A stretch of DNA of 50,964 nt, from the NCBI RefSeq assembly GCF_003149535.1, contig NZ_QGDB01000010.1, forward strand, positions 1 to 50,964. The letters run 5' to 3'. The stretch's first letter is position 1, and every line of letters starts with the position of its first letter. Shown here one piece after another: positions 34,578-43,252 of the stretch. A program made the translations under genes and the position numbers. Source of the DNA: Falsochrobactrum shanghaiense (lineage in GTDB: Bacteria; Pseudomonadota; Alphaproteobacteria; Rhizobiales; Rhizobiaceae). Below the pieces are notes generated by a model. The model made no database searches, was not told where the DNA came from, and worked only from the letters and a program-made list of their open reading frames with translations.

Positions 34578-35132
34578 ATGTTAAAAGAAATTCCATGGGA
34601 CATGTATGGCGAGAACGCTCAGGTTCTTGATGAAGCGGACATTCCAGTTTGTGAAGGCTGCGCCTATTTTTGTATCTTGAAATATGAAGGTATCGATCAG
34701 CTGATCTCACGGTTACGTATTTTCGATCTGGATATGCGGTTTCACTATATGCTCTACGGTCATTTTTCAAAAATTAATGCGATCATCCTTGCTGGTAGCT
34801 TACCGTCCGCGCGCGAAGAGTTCGATGGCGTGCGTTGTCAGGTTGGTCAGCTCGAAGTCAGTAGTGGGAGCTTTTATGGAACCGCCCCCATGACCCCACC
34901 TGCAACCAAATACGCACTAAAAGTGGTGGATCCAGGTAATACGACGCTCGCTCGAAATGAGATGTACACGGTCTGGGGCTTCGGAATCCGTCCTTGTTCC
35001 ACGCATGAAACTGAAATCGCCTTGTTTCCAGAAGAGGAAGCGGTGCGTCGAGCGATCGAAAGCGTCGCCGAATACGATTGTTCGATCGACGATGAACGGC
35101 GTGAAGAAGATCAAGGACGTTTGGCTCCTTGA
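34578..35132 (+). CDS. Hypothetical protein, orphan AT-rich gene
   Basis: I do not recognise this gene. The frame is open from a GTG at 34398 (244 codons), but the ATG at 34578 follows GGAGATGATAAA and gives 184 residues starting MLKEIPWDMYGENAQ. It contains VCEGCAYFCILKYEG, FDLDMRFHYMLYGHF, GSFYGTAPMTPPATKYALKV and a very acidic C-terminus (EEEAVRRAIESVAEYDCSID). No membrane segment or catalytic motif is evident. Base composition is lower in GC than neighbouring metabolic genes, suggesting acquisition. Confidence 0.5.
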   Translation: MLKEIPWDMYGENAQVLDEADIPVCEGCAYFCILKYEGIDQLISRLRIFDLDMRFHYMLYGHFSKINAIILAGSLPSAREEFDGVRCQVGQLEVSSGSFYGTAPMTPPATKYALKVVDPGNTTLARNEMYTVWGFGIRPCSTHETEIALFPEEEAVRRAIESVAEYDCSIDDERREEDQGRLAP

Positions 35133-35333
35133 AGAAGGGATGACCGCAACTGGGTATGAGAAAACATACATCACGAATAAATCCGTGATGTCGAAATCAG
35201 CAACAACAAGCGGTAACGACCACTATGTCGTAGGAATTAACAATATACATAATAAAACAATATGTTAGTAAAAATCAGATAAGATTAATTATGGAACTAA
35301 CATTGCCGTTCAGATGGCATTTACAAAAGCCTG

Positions 35334-36152
35334 CTATGTTGACAGCGCAAAAAGAAATCGTGCGGCTACGGCAAGAAGAAACAGGCCGAATGCGATCTCC
35401 AGCGCCCGCCGGGACATGGCATGGGCGAGGTAGACGCCGGTACGTGCTGTGAGAAACGAGGTCGGCACCAGAAGCACAAATCCCAGTAATGAAACATATC
35501 CCAGCGCATCGACCGGCAAGCCGGATTTGCCCCAGCCTGCAATGATATAGCCAATGGTTCCGGGGATTGAAATCAGCACCCCGACCCCTGCGGATGTAGC
35601 GATTGCCTGATGGATCGCTTTGCCGTGCAGGGTCAGTATGAGGTTGGAAATTGCGCCACCGCCGATCCCCATGAGTGCTGAAAGTGCACCGACAATCAGG
35701 CCATAGATGCGTAGCAGCCAGTCTGACGGTAATTCCTCACCTACACGCCAGCCTTTTCCGCCGACGAACAATTTTATCGCAATTACGCTGGCAACCGCAA
35801 CGAAAACGAGTTGAAACACCCAAGGATCGGCAAAGCTTGCAACGGATGTGCCCGCCAACACGCCCAGGATGATGGGAAGCACCCATATTCGTAGCAGTTT
35901 TGTGTCAACGGCGCCGCGCTGATAATGGCCCCATGCGGATCTGAGCGAGGTGGGAATGATGATGGCAAGCGACGTTCCGACCGCCAGGGGCATGGCGACA
36001 CCTTCTTCAAGCCCCATGAAACCAAAGGTTTCATAAAGTACTGGCACGGAAACTGCGCCGCCGCCTACGCCGAACAGCCCTGCCAATATTCCGACCACCG
36101 CGCCTGCAAAGATCAGCAGGATCGCGATCATTATAATGGTTTGCATTTCCAT
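35334..36152 (-). CDS. TauE/SafE-family membrane transporter (sulfite or organic anion exporter)
   Basis: About 272 residues with eight or so hydrophobic segments and the paired family motifs GILAGLFGVGGGAVSVPVLY near the N-terminus and GALSALMGIGGGAISNLILT in the second half. Family members export sulfite, sulfoacetate or other organic anions, or import small carboxylates. The frame is open to 36218, but that overlaps the regulator gene, so ATG 36152 or 36146 is the likely start. It is last in a leftward run with the GntR regulator and the ABC importer, which suggests export of a product of that pathway. Confidence 0.82.
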   Translation of the reverse strand: MEMQTIIMIAILLIFAGAVVGILAGLFGVGGGAVSVPVLYETFGFMGLEEGVAMPLAVGTSLAIIIPTSLRSAWGHYQRGAVDTKLLRIWVLPIILGVLAGTSVASFADPWVFQLVFVAVASVIAIKLFVGGKGWRVGEELPSDWLLRIYGLIVGALSALMGIGGGAISNLILTLHGKAIHQAIATSAGVGVLISIPGTIGYIIAGWGKSGLPVDALGYVSLLGFVLLVPTSFLTARTGVYLAHAMSRRALEIAFGLFLLAVAARFLFALST

Positions 36153-36192
36153 GCCGATACCCCGTCCCGCAATCCGGCGCGCCCGTCCATAT

Positions 36193-36897
36193 TCAATCGG
36201 CGCTGAAGTTTTGTTCAAATATTTGCAAGGTGCGCTGGTAATGTTCCGTCAGGCATTCGACGGCTTCGTCAGAGTTGCCGCCCAGCGTCGCATCCACGAT
36301 TTTCTGGTGCTCCTCATTATTGCGGCGACGCGGATAGCTGTGCGTCATGGCGATATGACGATAGCGCTCGTTCTGAACCATCATATCATCGCAGAAGGCC
36401 AGAAGAATCGAGGAGCCGCAATTTGCGATCAGTGCGCGATGGAGCGCACGATGCCGATCCTCCCATTCCGGATTGACTGTCATGACAGTGGTTTCACCAA
36501 CCGTCTCGCTGAGTTGCGGGGGAGTGCGCTGGAGCCGGTGATTGGCAAGGACGATGGCATCTTCCCAGTCGTCAGTGCGACGAGCGATCGATTCCGCCAG
36601 TGCCTTGCCTTCCAGCCAGCAGCGGGTTTTCACCAGTTCGCGAAAAAAAGTGATCGAAATCGGCGGAACAAAAAATCCGCGCAGATCCTCCCTTTCCACC
36701 AATCGCTCAGCCGACAGACGATTGAGAGCCTCGCGCACCGGATTTGTTCCCGCACCATAACGCGCGGCGATCTGATCGATCTGCAACTTGTCGCCTGGAC
36801 CGAGCAATCCCAGAATTATATCCCGCTTCAACGCATGATAGACCACGGTCGCAGCGGTCTGTTTTTCTGTTTTTCTTTCGGTCAATGCGTCGTTCAA
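36193..36897 (-). CDS. GntR-family regulator with FCD ligand domain
   Basis: A 234-residue FadR-subfamily regulator. Residues 10-75 form the winged helix (VVYHALKRDIILGLLGPGDK, IAARYGAGTNPVREALNRL). Residues 90-225 form the all-helical FCD ligand domain with candidate metal or ligand residues (EWEDRHRALHRALI, EEHQKIVDA). These regulators sense carboxylic acids and usually control the adjacent catabolic genes. It lies between the transporter genes and the exporter on the same strand. AT-rich half-palindromes in the 39663-39893 divergent region are candidate operators. Confidence 0.87.
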   Translation of the reverse strand: MNDALTERKTEKQTAATVVYHALKRDIILGLLGPGDKLQIDQIAARYGAGTNPVREALNRLSAERLVEREDLRGFFVPPISITFFRELVKTRCWLEGKALAESIARRTDDWEDAIVLANHRLQRTPPQLSETVGETTVMTVNPEWEDRHRALHRALIANCGSSILLAFCDDMMVQNERYRHIAMTHSYPRRRNNEEHQKIVDATLGGNSDEAVECLTEHYQRTLQIFEQNFSAD

Positions 36898-36938
36898 GAT
36901 AATCTCGCCCTTTATACGCCTGGAAGGAGCGGCGCGCC

Positions 36939-37832
36939 CTAACGATGTTCATCTATGCCGGACACGCTGGCGCGATGCCAGAATACCAGCTTGCGTTCAA
37001 GCCATATGATGGACCAGAACAGCAGATAGCCCAGAAGACTGAGATAGAGAATAAGCGAAAATACCCGCGGCGTTTGCAATTGCGAGGCAGCAACGCGTAT
37101 GAGTTCTCCAAACCCCTTGCCGCCGCCGAGGAATTCGGCCGTAATGGCACCCGCCATCACCCCGACCGCCCCGATTTTAAGGCCGGTGAAAATCTGCGGC
37201 AGGCCGGAGGGAACTTTCATGCGAAACAATGTCTGCCATCGGCTGGCGCCCAGCGAGCGAAACAACATGCGGGCATTTTCATCCGCAGCATAGAGCCCCG
37301 CGGCTGTTCCTACGACGATCGGAAATGTCGCCATAAACGCAGCCAGCGCAACCTTGGAAGAAATACCAAATCCCAGCCATGCGAGAAATAGCGGTGCAAA
37401 AGCCACTTTCGGCATGGTGTCGATAGCAACCAGATAGGGCAGCACCGCTCGTTCGCCGAAAGTTGTTTCCCCCACAAGGGTGCCAAGCGAGAAGCCAATG
37501 GCGATGGCAATCGCAAAGCCCAGCAGCACTTCCTGAAAGGTCACCCAGAAAGCCTTGAGCATATACCCGCCCGAGAGAAGGTTCGTGCCGACCACAATGA
37601 TGTCGCGGCCCACTTCGACGGGTGAAGGCAAAATAATGCGCGAAACAATCTGGAAACTGCTCAGTGTCTGCCAGAACAGCAGGCAGATTGCCAGAAGACC
37701 GAGCATTGCCACTGCGCGCGGAATCCGGTCAATCGGCGTCACCTTCTCCGTCCAGACGGTTTCCGGAAAAGTCTCGTCTGTGGTGACAACCGGCTGCCCC
37801 ATGGGGCGGTGATGCAGATTTGTTACCTTCAT
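36939..37832 (-). CDS. ABC transporter permease, SsuC/TauC-like
   Basis: A 297-residue inner-membrane permease with about six membrane segments and the cytoplasmic EAA-type loop SLGASRWQTLFRMKVPSGLP near residues 192-211 that contacts the ATPase. The ABC family of nitrate, sulfonate, taurine and pyrimidine-precursor importers is the best match. It overlaps the ATPase gene end by four bases (37829-37832), so the two are translationally coupled. Confidence 0.87.
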   Translation of the reverse strand: MKVTNLHHRPMGQPVVTTDETFPETVWTEKVTPIDRIPRAVAMLGLLAICLLFWQTLSSFQIVSRIILPSPVEVGRDIIVVGTNLLSGGYMLKAFWVTFQEVLLGFAIAIAIGFSLGTLVGETTFGERAVLPYLVAIDTMPKVAFAPLFLAWLGFGISSKVALAAFMATFPIVVGTAAGLYAADENARMLFRSLGASRWQTLFRMKVPSGLPQIFTGLKIGAVGVMAGAITAEFLGGGKGFGELIRVAASQLQTPRVFSLILYLSLLGYLLFWSIIWLERKLVFWHRASVSGIDEHR

Positions 37833-38647
37833 ATCTCAGCCGCCCCATCATCGAGTTTCGTGCGGATATAATGAACATAAGCCCCGAATTCGGGAGAAAC
37901 CATCATCTCCAGATTACGGGGGCGGGGCAGATCGATTTTGACCGCCTCCGAAAACCGGCCCGGTCGCGGCGACATGATATAAACCGTGTCGGACAGGAAC
38001 ACCGCTTCAGGTATCGAATGCGTGATCAGGAAGGCAGTGGCATTGCGTGTCATGCAGATGCGCTGCAATTCAAGGTTCATGAAATCGCGCGCCAGTTCAT
38101 CGAGTGCGCTGAACGGTTCATCCAGCAACAAGACACCGGGTCGGGTTATCAACATCCGGCAGATCGCCGCGCGCTGCGCCATGCCGCCGGAAAGCTGGCG
38201 CGGATATACCTGATCAAAACCTTTGAGGCCAACAAGTTCGAGCAATTCGCGCGCTTCGGTCGAGCGGCTTCTGGCTGCCGCCTTTCCGTCACGAATTTCA
38301 ATAGGAAGTAGAACATTATCGAGGGCGCTCAGCCATGGAAACAACGTTGCCTGCTGGAACATCATGCCGATCTCGCGGCGCGGTCCCAGCACTGGGTCTC
38401 CTTCCAGGATAACGCTGCCGGTACTGGGCGGGGTAAGGCCGGCCATGATCTTCAGCAAGGTGGATTTGCCGCAACCCGACGGCCCAATAACGGATGAGAA
38501 GCTGCCCTCGTGCAGATCCAGCGAAACCGCATCCAACGCGCGGATACTTCCCATACCGTAAGACTTGCTCACGTTGCGTAGCTGGTAAACAGGCCGGCGC
38601 CGAGGGCCAACCTGTTGCCGTACTTTTTCTGTCGCGCTTTGCTCCAT
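37829..38647 (-). CDS. ABC transporter ATP-binding protein, SsuB/TauB-like
   Basis: About 272 residues with Walker A GPSGCGKST, Q-loop MMFQQATLFPW, signature LSGGMAQRAAICRML, Walker B LLLDEPFSALD and a switch His (ITHSIPEAVFLSD). It powers import with the permease encoded next. ATG 38647 lies one base beyond the stop of the binding-protein gene; the frame is open 18 codons further, but that would run into the binding-protein gene. The signature carries Met-Ala in place of the commoner Gln pattern, not obviously damaging. Confidence 0.88.
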   Translation of the reverse strand: MEQSATEKVRQQVGPRRRPVYQLRNVSKSYGMGSIRALDAVSLDLHEGSFSSVIGPSGCGKSTLLKIMAGLTPPSTGSVILEGDPVLGPRREIGMMFQQATLFPWLSALDNVLLPIEIRDGKAAARSRSTEARELLELVGLKGFDQVYPRQLSGGMAQRAAICRMLITRPGVLLLDEPFSALDELARDFMNLELQRICMTRNATAFLITHSIPEAVFLSDTVYIMSPRPGRFSEAVKIDLPRPRNLEMMVSPEFGAYVHYIRTKLDDGAAEI

Positions 38648-38648
38648 G

Positions 38649-39662
38649 TCAGCGCGCCGTGTTCCACGTTTCGACAAACTGGTTCGAATAAGCGGCATCA
38701 AGGTCCTTTAACGGCGCATCAAGCGCTCCGCTGTCCACAAGGCTGTCTTGCCATTTCACCCATGCTTCCGGCGGAAGATAGCCAATCAGATCATTCGAAT
38801 CGAGCGGCAGAACGCGGCTCTGGATACCATCCAGCAAAGCACTGGAAAGTGTCGCATCCTCTCCTTCCTGGGGATTGGCAGCAGCATTATGGCGCAAGAC
38901 CGCCTCGCGGTTAGCCGGGTCCATGCCAAATTTTGTCGCGCGTACCAGTGCACGTCCGAAACCATTCAGCGCATCTTTGTTGTTCTCGAGAAAATTGCGC
39001 TTCACCGCCCAGCCATTGCCAAAATAAGCAAAATAGGGTTCCGGGGTGATTTCACGCAATGGAATCCCGCGTGCCTCGATTATTGCGGAATCCGCCACTG
39101 CGGCTGCATATGCGGCCACTTCCTTGTTGAGCAAAGCTGCCGCAGCCGTCCCGCCATCGCCGATGGCCAGAAATTCATAGTCTGTTCCCTCGGTCAGCCC
39201 CAGATCATTCATGATACTGCGGGTAAAGCCGACTTCGGCCCCATCCGCAGTTCCCACGCCTATGACGCTACCCTTGAGATCGGCCGGGCTCTGCACAGCG
39301 GAATCTTCCGGTACAACCAAACCGAATACCGACTTGGCAAAATGATTATAGATAAAAACAATATCCTCGCCGCGTGCACGGGCGCCTAGCAGCGGAGCCG
39401 GGCCGGGCTGTCCGATATCGGCCTGCCCGGACGCCAGAAGCTGTAGGACCGACGCCGAACCATTCACCGCCTGAATATTGACTTTCAGACCCTCATCCGA
39501 AAAGTAGCCCTCTCCCACTGCGACATGAAGCGGAAAATTATTAAGTGCTGATGGATTGGGAACGACAAGTGTCAATTCCCGGGTTTCCGCGACAGCAGCG
39601 CCCGCATTGAAAGCCGCCAATGCAAACCCGATCGCCGCGACCCAGCTTTTCAGTCCAGTCAT
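38649..39662 (-). CDS. Periplasmic substrate-binding protein, SsuA/NMT1-like
   Basis: A 337-residue exported protein with a signal peptide (MTGLKSWVAAIGFALAAF, cleavage after AVA near 25), then a two-lobed NMT1/SsuA-type fold: FPLHVAVGEGYFSDEGLKV, LASGQADIGQPGPAPLLGA and DLKGSVIGVGTADGAEVGF. Members bind sulfonates, nitrate, thiamine precursors or aromatic acids. It leads the leftward operon and faces the FAH gene across a 231-bp divergent regulatory region, so the substrate is likely related to the FAH/RraA pathway. Confidence 0.86.
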   Translation of the reverse strand: MTGLKSWVAAIGFALAAFNAGAAVAETRELTLVVPNPSALNNFPLHVAVGEGYFSDEGLKVNIQAVNGSASVLQLLASGQADIGQPGPAPLLGARARGEDIVFIYNHFAKSVFGLVVPEDSAVQSPADLKGSVIGVGTADGAEVGFTRSIMNDLGLTEGTDYEFLAIGDGGTAAAALLNKEVAAYAAAVADSAIIEARGIPLREITPEPYFAYFGNGWAVKRNFLENNKDALNGFGRALVRATKFGMDPANREAVLRHNAAANPQEGEDATLSSALLDGIQSRVLPLDSNDLIGYLPPEAWVKWQDSLVDSGALDAPLKDLDAAYSNQFVETWNTAR

Positions 39663-39893
39663 CGATAATCCTCCCGTTTGTGTGCCTGTACGAATGAGCC
39701 GTTTTCGCCTTTGCGGCTTGTTGTGGCATTCGAATGAGACTCGTCTTTTCCTCGTAAGACATATCTATAATCTTGATCATGTATCATTTGATGTCAACGG
39801 ATAATAATCTATTATGCTTCTTGATAATTGGATAATCTATGATGTAAGGATAATACATTATCTTTATCCGCTATGCAGGAGGAGTGCGGCGCA
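39663..39893. promoter_or_regulatory. Divergent promoter region with AT-rich palindromes
   Basis: The region between the binding-protein gene (leftward) and the FAH gene (rightward) is strongly AT-rich from 39770 on. ATAAT, 5 nt, ATTAT (39801-39815) and GATAAT, 2 nt, ATTATC (39849-39862) are palindromes built on repeated GATAAT words, with further copies near 39825-39835. They are plausible operators for the GntR/FCD regulator and overlap likely -10 elements. Confidence 0.55.
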
Positions 39894-40592
39894 ATGACAA
39901 TCCAGAAACATGTATTTGAAGTTCCCCCGGTAGCAGCCATACCCGTTACCGGAAGCGACGAGCTTTTCCCCGTGCGTCGTATCTACTGCATTGGCCGCAA
40001 TTATGTGGCGCATGTCGAAGAGATGGGAGGGCAGGCTGATCGTGATCCGCCATTGTTCTTCCAGAAACCGACAGATTCTGTGGTTCTGACCGGTACGGAA
40101 ATCCCGTATCCGCCAAAAACCGACAACTACCACCATGAGGTTGAGCTGGTTCTCGCAATCGGCAAAGGTGGACGGAATATTTCGGAAGCAGACGCAATGA
40201 GCCATGTCTGGGGCTATGGCGTCGGACTCGATATGACCCGGCGCGACTTGCAGGGAGGCAGTTCGGGCCTGCCATGGGAAATTGCAAAATCCTTCGATCG
40301 ATCCTTTCCGGTCGGAGCATTGACCCCGGCTAGCCAGACAGGTGACATCACCAGCGGCCGTATATCGCTCTCGGTCAATGGAAAGGTCGTACAGGATTCA
40401 GACGTATCGCTGTTGATCTGGAAACTGCCCGAGATCATTGCGCGCCTGTCCGAATTTTTTGAACTGGTGCCGGGTGATATCATTCTCACGGGCACGCCGC
40501 ATGGCGTGGGTCCGGTGGTTCCGGGTGACAAACTCGTCGCTACCTTCGATGGGCTTGCTCCACTCGAAATCAGCATCGGCGCAGCGCTCTGA
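39894..40592 (+). CDS. Fumarylacetoacetate hydrolase-family enzyme
   Basis: A 232-residue FAH-fold protein with IYCIGRNYVAHVEEM, PLFFQKPTDSVV, the metal-ligand block HHEVELVLAIGKGGR (two Glu), YGVGLDMTRRDLQ (Asp) and the C-terminal LVPGDIILTGTPHGVGPV. Members hydrolyse or decarboxylate 2-oxo acids such as acylpyruvates and meta-cleavage products, or hydrate dienoates. The ATG at 39894 follows GGAGGAG. It is paired with an RraA/aldolase-like gene two bases downstream, a combination typical of ring-cleavage lower pathways. Exact substrate unknown. Confidence 0.87.
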   Translation: MTIQKHVFEVPPVAAIPVTGSDELFPVRRIYCIGRNYVAHVEEMGGQADRDPPLFFQKPTDSVVLTGTEIPYPPKTDNYHHEVELVLAIGKGGRNISEADAMSHVWGYGVGLDMTRRDLQGGSSGLPWEIAKSFDRSFPVGALTPASQTGDITSGRISLSVNGKVVQDSDVSLLIWKLPEIIARLSEFFELVPGDIILTGTPHGVGPVVPGDKLVATFDGLAPLEISIGAAL

Positions 40593-40594
40593 TC

Positions 40595-41227
40595 ATGGCT
40601 CCCGCCACCTCATATGCTGTTCCGGAGGGTGTTTTAGCCCGCCTCGCCAGTTTTTCTACGGCGACCATATATGAGGCGGCGGGACGCATCGGGGCGCTTC
40701 CTGCGAGCATTCGGCCACTTGACCACCGGATGCGGCTTTGCGGCCCCGCTTTCCCGGTGCATTGCCCCGCTGGCGACAATCTCGCTCTTCACCGCGCAAT
40801 TGCGGCAGCCTGCCCCGGTGAAATATTGCTCGTTGATCATGAGGGCACACTTGACGATGGTCCCTTTGGCGACATCATGGCTCATGCCTGCCGCGCCCGC
40901 GGCTTGTCCGGCCTGGTTATTTCTGGCTGCGTTCGGGATTCAGCGGATCTGATACGCATGGATTTCCCGGTCTTTTCGCTTGGCATTTCGATCCAGGGTA
41001 CGAGCAAACTTGTACAGGGCTGCGTCGGAGAACCTGTCCGGATTGGTGACGTTGATATTTCCCGTGGCGACATCATAGCTGGCGATGCCGATGGTGTCGT
41101 TATCATTGCCAATGCGCAATGTGCGGCGGTCTGCGAGGCTGCGGCGAAACGGGAAGAAGATGAAACCATCATGCGCAATGCAATTGCCGATGGTGCGTTG
41201 ACGCTGGACCTGCTACATTTGCGCTAG
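40595..41227 (+). CDS. RraA-family / 4-hydroxy-4-methyl-2-oxoglutarate aldolase-like protein
   Basis: A 210-residue RraA-fold protein with STATIYEAAGRIGALPASIR, GPAFPVHCPAGDNLALH, SGLVISGCVRDSADL (the Arg-Asp pair binding substrate and metal) and GDIIAGDADGVVII. In aromatic degradation such proteins are class II aldolases for 4-carboxy-4-hydroxy-2-oxoadipate or 4-hydroxy-4-methyl-2-oxoglutarate, and they are often misannotated as demethylmenaquinone methyltransferase or RNase E inhibitor. Two bases separate it from the FAH gene, supporting a joint catabolic role. Confidence 0.85.
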   Translation: MAPATSYAVPEGVLARLASFSTATIYEAAGRIGALPASIRPLDHRMRLCGPAFPVHCPAGDNLALHRAIAAACPGEILLVDHEGTLDDGPFGDIMAHACRARGLSGLVISGCVRDSADLIRMDFPVFSLGISIQGTSKLVQGCVGEPVRIGDVDISRGDIIAGDADGVVIIANAQCAAVCEAAAKREEDETIMRNAIADGALTLDLLHLR

Positions 41228-41387
41228 CAACTTCTGTGGTTGCCGCACGTTGTGCAAGTGACTTTAACTTCTGGCTCATGTAATCGAGTGTGATCTTCTA
41301 TCATGCCTGTTCTTGCGGCGTTTTCAATTGATTTGATATTCGATGCTATGACCCGAACGCCAGCCTGCTCATTTTCGATATCACCGC

Positions 41388-41517
41388 TTTCCCGCCGAGA
41401 TTGTCGCCCATGCGGTCTGGCTCTATTACCGGTTTCCGTTCAGCTTTCGCGACGCCGAAGATCTGCTTGCCGAGCGCGGTATTGAGGTTTCGTTCCAGAC
41501 CGTCTCGGATTGGGCTA
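41388..41517 (+). pseudogene. IS6-family transposase N-terminal fragment
   Basis: Plus-strand frame FPAEIVAHAVWLYYRFPFSF, RDAEDLLAERGIEVSFQTVS, DWA matches the N-terminal helix-turn-helix region of IS6 transposases. It begins abruptly at about 41388 and is cut at about 41517, where IS5 sequence in the opposite direction starts. It is the third IS6 relic in this window. Confidence 0.72.
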
Positions 41518-41663
41518 CAAAGTTTGGCCGTGCGCACCACCCACAGAACCGCTTCGATGAAGCGCCGGTTGTCGCCGCCGCTGCGTCCAGGGTCGGTCGG
41601 CTTACCCAGACAATGCGGTTCCATCTTCGCCCATTGGGCATCTGTTAGTATAAATCGTTCCAT
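41518..41663 (-). pseudogene. IS5-family transposase N-terminal fragment
   Basis: The minus strand reads MERFILTDAQWAKMEPHCLG, KPTDPGRSGGDNRRFIEAVL, WVVRT and then loses homology at the junction with the IS6 fragment. This is the conserved start of the IS427-type IS5 transposase OrfA. No second half or convincing terminal repeat remains. Confidence 0.75.
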
Positions 41664-41707
41664 CCGAAGCTTGAATCACATCCAAACCTCAGATGGAATC
41701 CTGAATC

Positions 41708-42313
41708 TCAACAGGTCTTAGTGTGTCTTTTCAGCAAATCACCTGACCATGGGCCTAACGCAATCACAGCGTTCTGTGCCTCAACGTGCCGGCCCTCAGC
41801 TGACAGCCAGCGCCCGCTTCCACGCTTCTCGCTCAAGGTCATTGCGTCGCCTCGAACAAATGTACCGCCTCGGCTGATAAAGAGGTCTCGATAGGCTCGC
41901 GTGAGTGCTCCCGGATCAACACACGTTCAAGCGTCGGTCCAGTGAACGGCGCCTGCCATTTGAATTCGAAGATTTGGCTCCTCAGTCGCCAACTCGCGAC
42001 CGTCAAGAATCCGGAAGCCAACACCATACTGTGTTGAAAGTCTTTCAGCATGCAAACGACCATTCTCAATGCCGCTTTGGCTGCGATAGGCATCGCGGTA
42101 TCCATCGCGCCTGATCAGATGCTCGGCATTTGCGGCCGCGATTAGAGTACCGTGATCCTTGGTCGCCTCTTGGATGAGGACACGAAAGGTCTCGGAAATC
42201 GACGATCGCCGGAGTTCCGGTAATAGCCGAATATATATCGGAGATTGTGAGGCAGGGCTGTAAAGCCAGTGCTCCTTATTGTGACCGCCATTTTTTTGCG
42301 CGTTCGACCTCAT
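41708..42313 (-). pseudogene. D-amino-acid dehydrogenase (DadA-like) remnant
   Basis: A piece of an FAD-dependent D-amino-acid dehydrogenase runs on the minus strand: HLIRRDGYRDAYRSQSGIEN, YGVGFRILDGRELATEEPNL, QMAGAVHWTDA, an in-frame TGA at 41929-41927, then VDPGALTRAYRDLFISRGGT and NAVIALGPWSGDLLK. The FAD-binding N-terminus is missing and the C-terminus is cut near the IS5 relic. It is non-functional. Nothing else is seen between here and the NUDIX gene. Confidence 0.75.
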
Positions 42314-42455
42314 TTTGCGTCTTAAGCTTTCAGACTCTTTATTCCTTGCGCGAGATGCCTTTATTGTTATTCAGCACCTGTCTGGCGATATGATCTACCA
42401 TGTCGTTCTCCTTTGAATAGGCGCCTCTCACCAACAGAGAGTCCGCCGAAGGAGT

Positions 42456-42917
42456 TTATTTGCTTTCATTTGGGTTAAGAGATGCAATCAGGCTAATCAA
42501 TTGAGGTTCGTCTACCAAAAGTCCCGCTTCGTCGGGAGAAAGCCATTTGCGCTGGCGCTGCTTGTATTCTGGCCATCGTGCATTCTCACGTTGAACATAC
42601 AAAGGATAAACGCTCACCTTCACCGGAATGAACACCCTCTTCAGGCGTTTCCAATAAAGATAGTGGCCGATTGTCGAACGAGCGACCTTGCCTTCAATTC
42701 CGGCTTCTTCCTGTGCCTCGATGCGAGCGGTATCCGCCAGACTGCGCTTTTTCATTGGCCAACCTTTCGGCAAGGTAAATCTGCGCGTCCTGCGCGATGT
42801 CACAAGCATGATTTTAAGGCTGCCATTTTCAAACCGATAGGGAAGTGCAGCCCCCTGCTCGATCTCCTGACCAGCCTTCGCTCGTCGAATTCGCTTCTTC
42901 CATTTTCGATTGCCCAT
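42456..42917 (-). CDS. NUDIX hydrolase, DIPP-like
   Basis: A 153-residue NUDIX protein: a basic N-terminus (MGNRKWKKRIRRAKAGQEIE), then ALPYRFENGSLKIMLVTSRR and the Nudix helix GWPMKKRSLADTARIEAQEE, AGIEG. The catalytic EE pair is present, but two usual box positions (first Glu and the Arg before Glu) read Arg and Ile. The pattern resembles diphosphoinositol-polyphosphate or dinucleotide hydrolases of Rhizobiales. The ATG at 42917 follows AAGGATGTATCG; the longer frame has no such site. Confidence 0.8.
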   Translation of the reverse strand: MGNRKWKKRIRRAKAGQEIEQGAALPYRFENGSLKIMLVTSRRTRRFTLPKGWPMKKRSLADTARIEAQEEAGIEGKVARSTIGHYLYWKRLKRVFIPVKVSVYPLYVQRENARWPEYKQRQRKWLSPDEAGLLVDEPQLISLIASLNPNESK

Positions 42918-43030
42918 CGATACATCCTTAGAGAGCATCACCCCCATAACCGCAATCATTGCGTTCTGTTCCATTGAAACAAAAGCGTGGTTTCGCTGTT
43001 GGGCTATCATTGGATAAGGACAAAACTACA

Positions 43031-43162
43031 ATGCACGATACAATGCAAATGAATTGCATCACCGCCTGTTTAGAATACTATGGAATGGAAGAATGTTCTC
43101 TGCAAGTTTGTTGCTTTGCTCCCCCAAAACCGGACCCGCGTGAAACCTTGCCACGCTTTTAA
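43031..43162 (+). CDS. Possible small Cys-rich protein (43 residues)
   Basis: The frame from ATG 43031 reads MHDTMQMNCITACLEYYGME, ECSLQVCCFAPPKPDPRETL, PRF, with five cysteines. An AAGGAC is present but too far upstream to be a good ribosome site. It may be chance; no family is recognised. Confidence 0.25.
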   Translation: MHDTMQMNCITACLEYYGMEECSLQVCCFAPPKPDPRETLPRF

Positions 43163-43195
43163 AGATTGCCTTTGTGATCCCTGATCCCTCATTTG

Positions 43196-43221
43196 GGAAC
43201 AAATAGCTCTCGCGAATGGTT
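43196..43221 (+). promoter_or_regulatory. Candidate general-stress (EcfG-type) promoter for the PRC-barrel gene
   Basis: GGAAC at 43196-43200, 17 nt and GGTT at 43218-43221 resemble the alphaproteobacterial EcfG consensus GGAAC-N16/17-CGTT. It lies 32 bp upstream of the ATG. Confidence 0.45.
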
Positions 43222-43252
43222 TCTGATCGAGGACTATCATGGAGGAAAGAAA

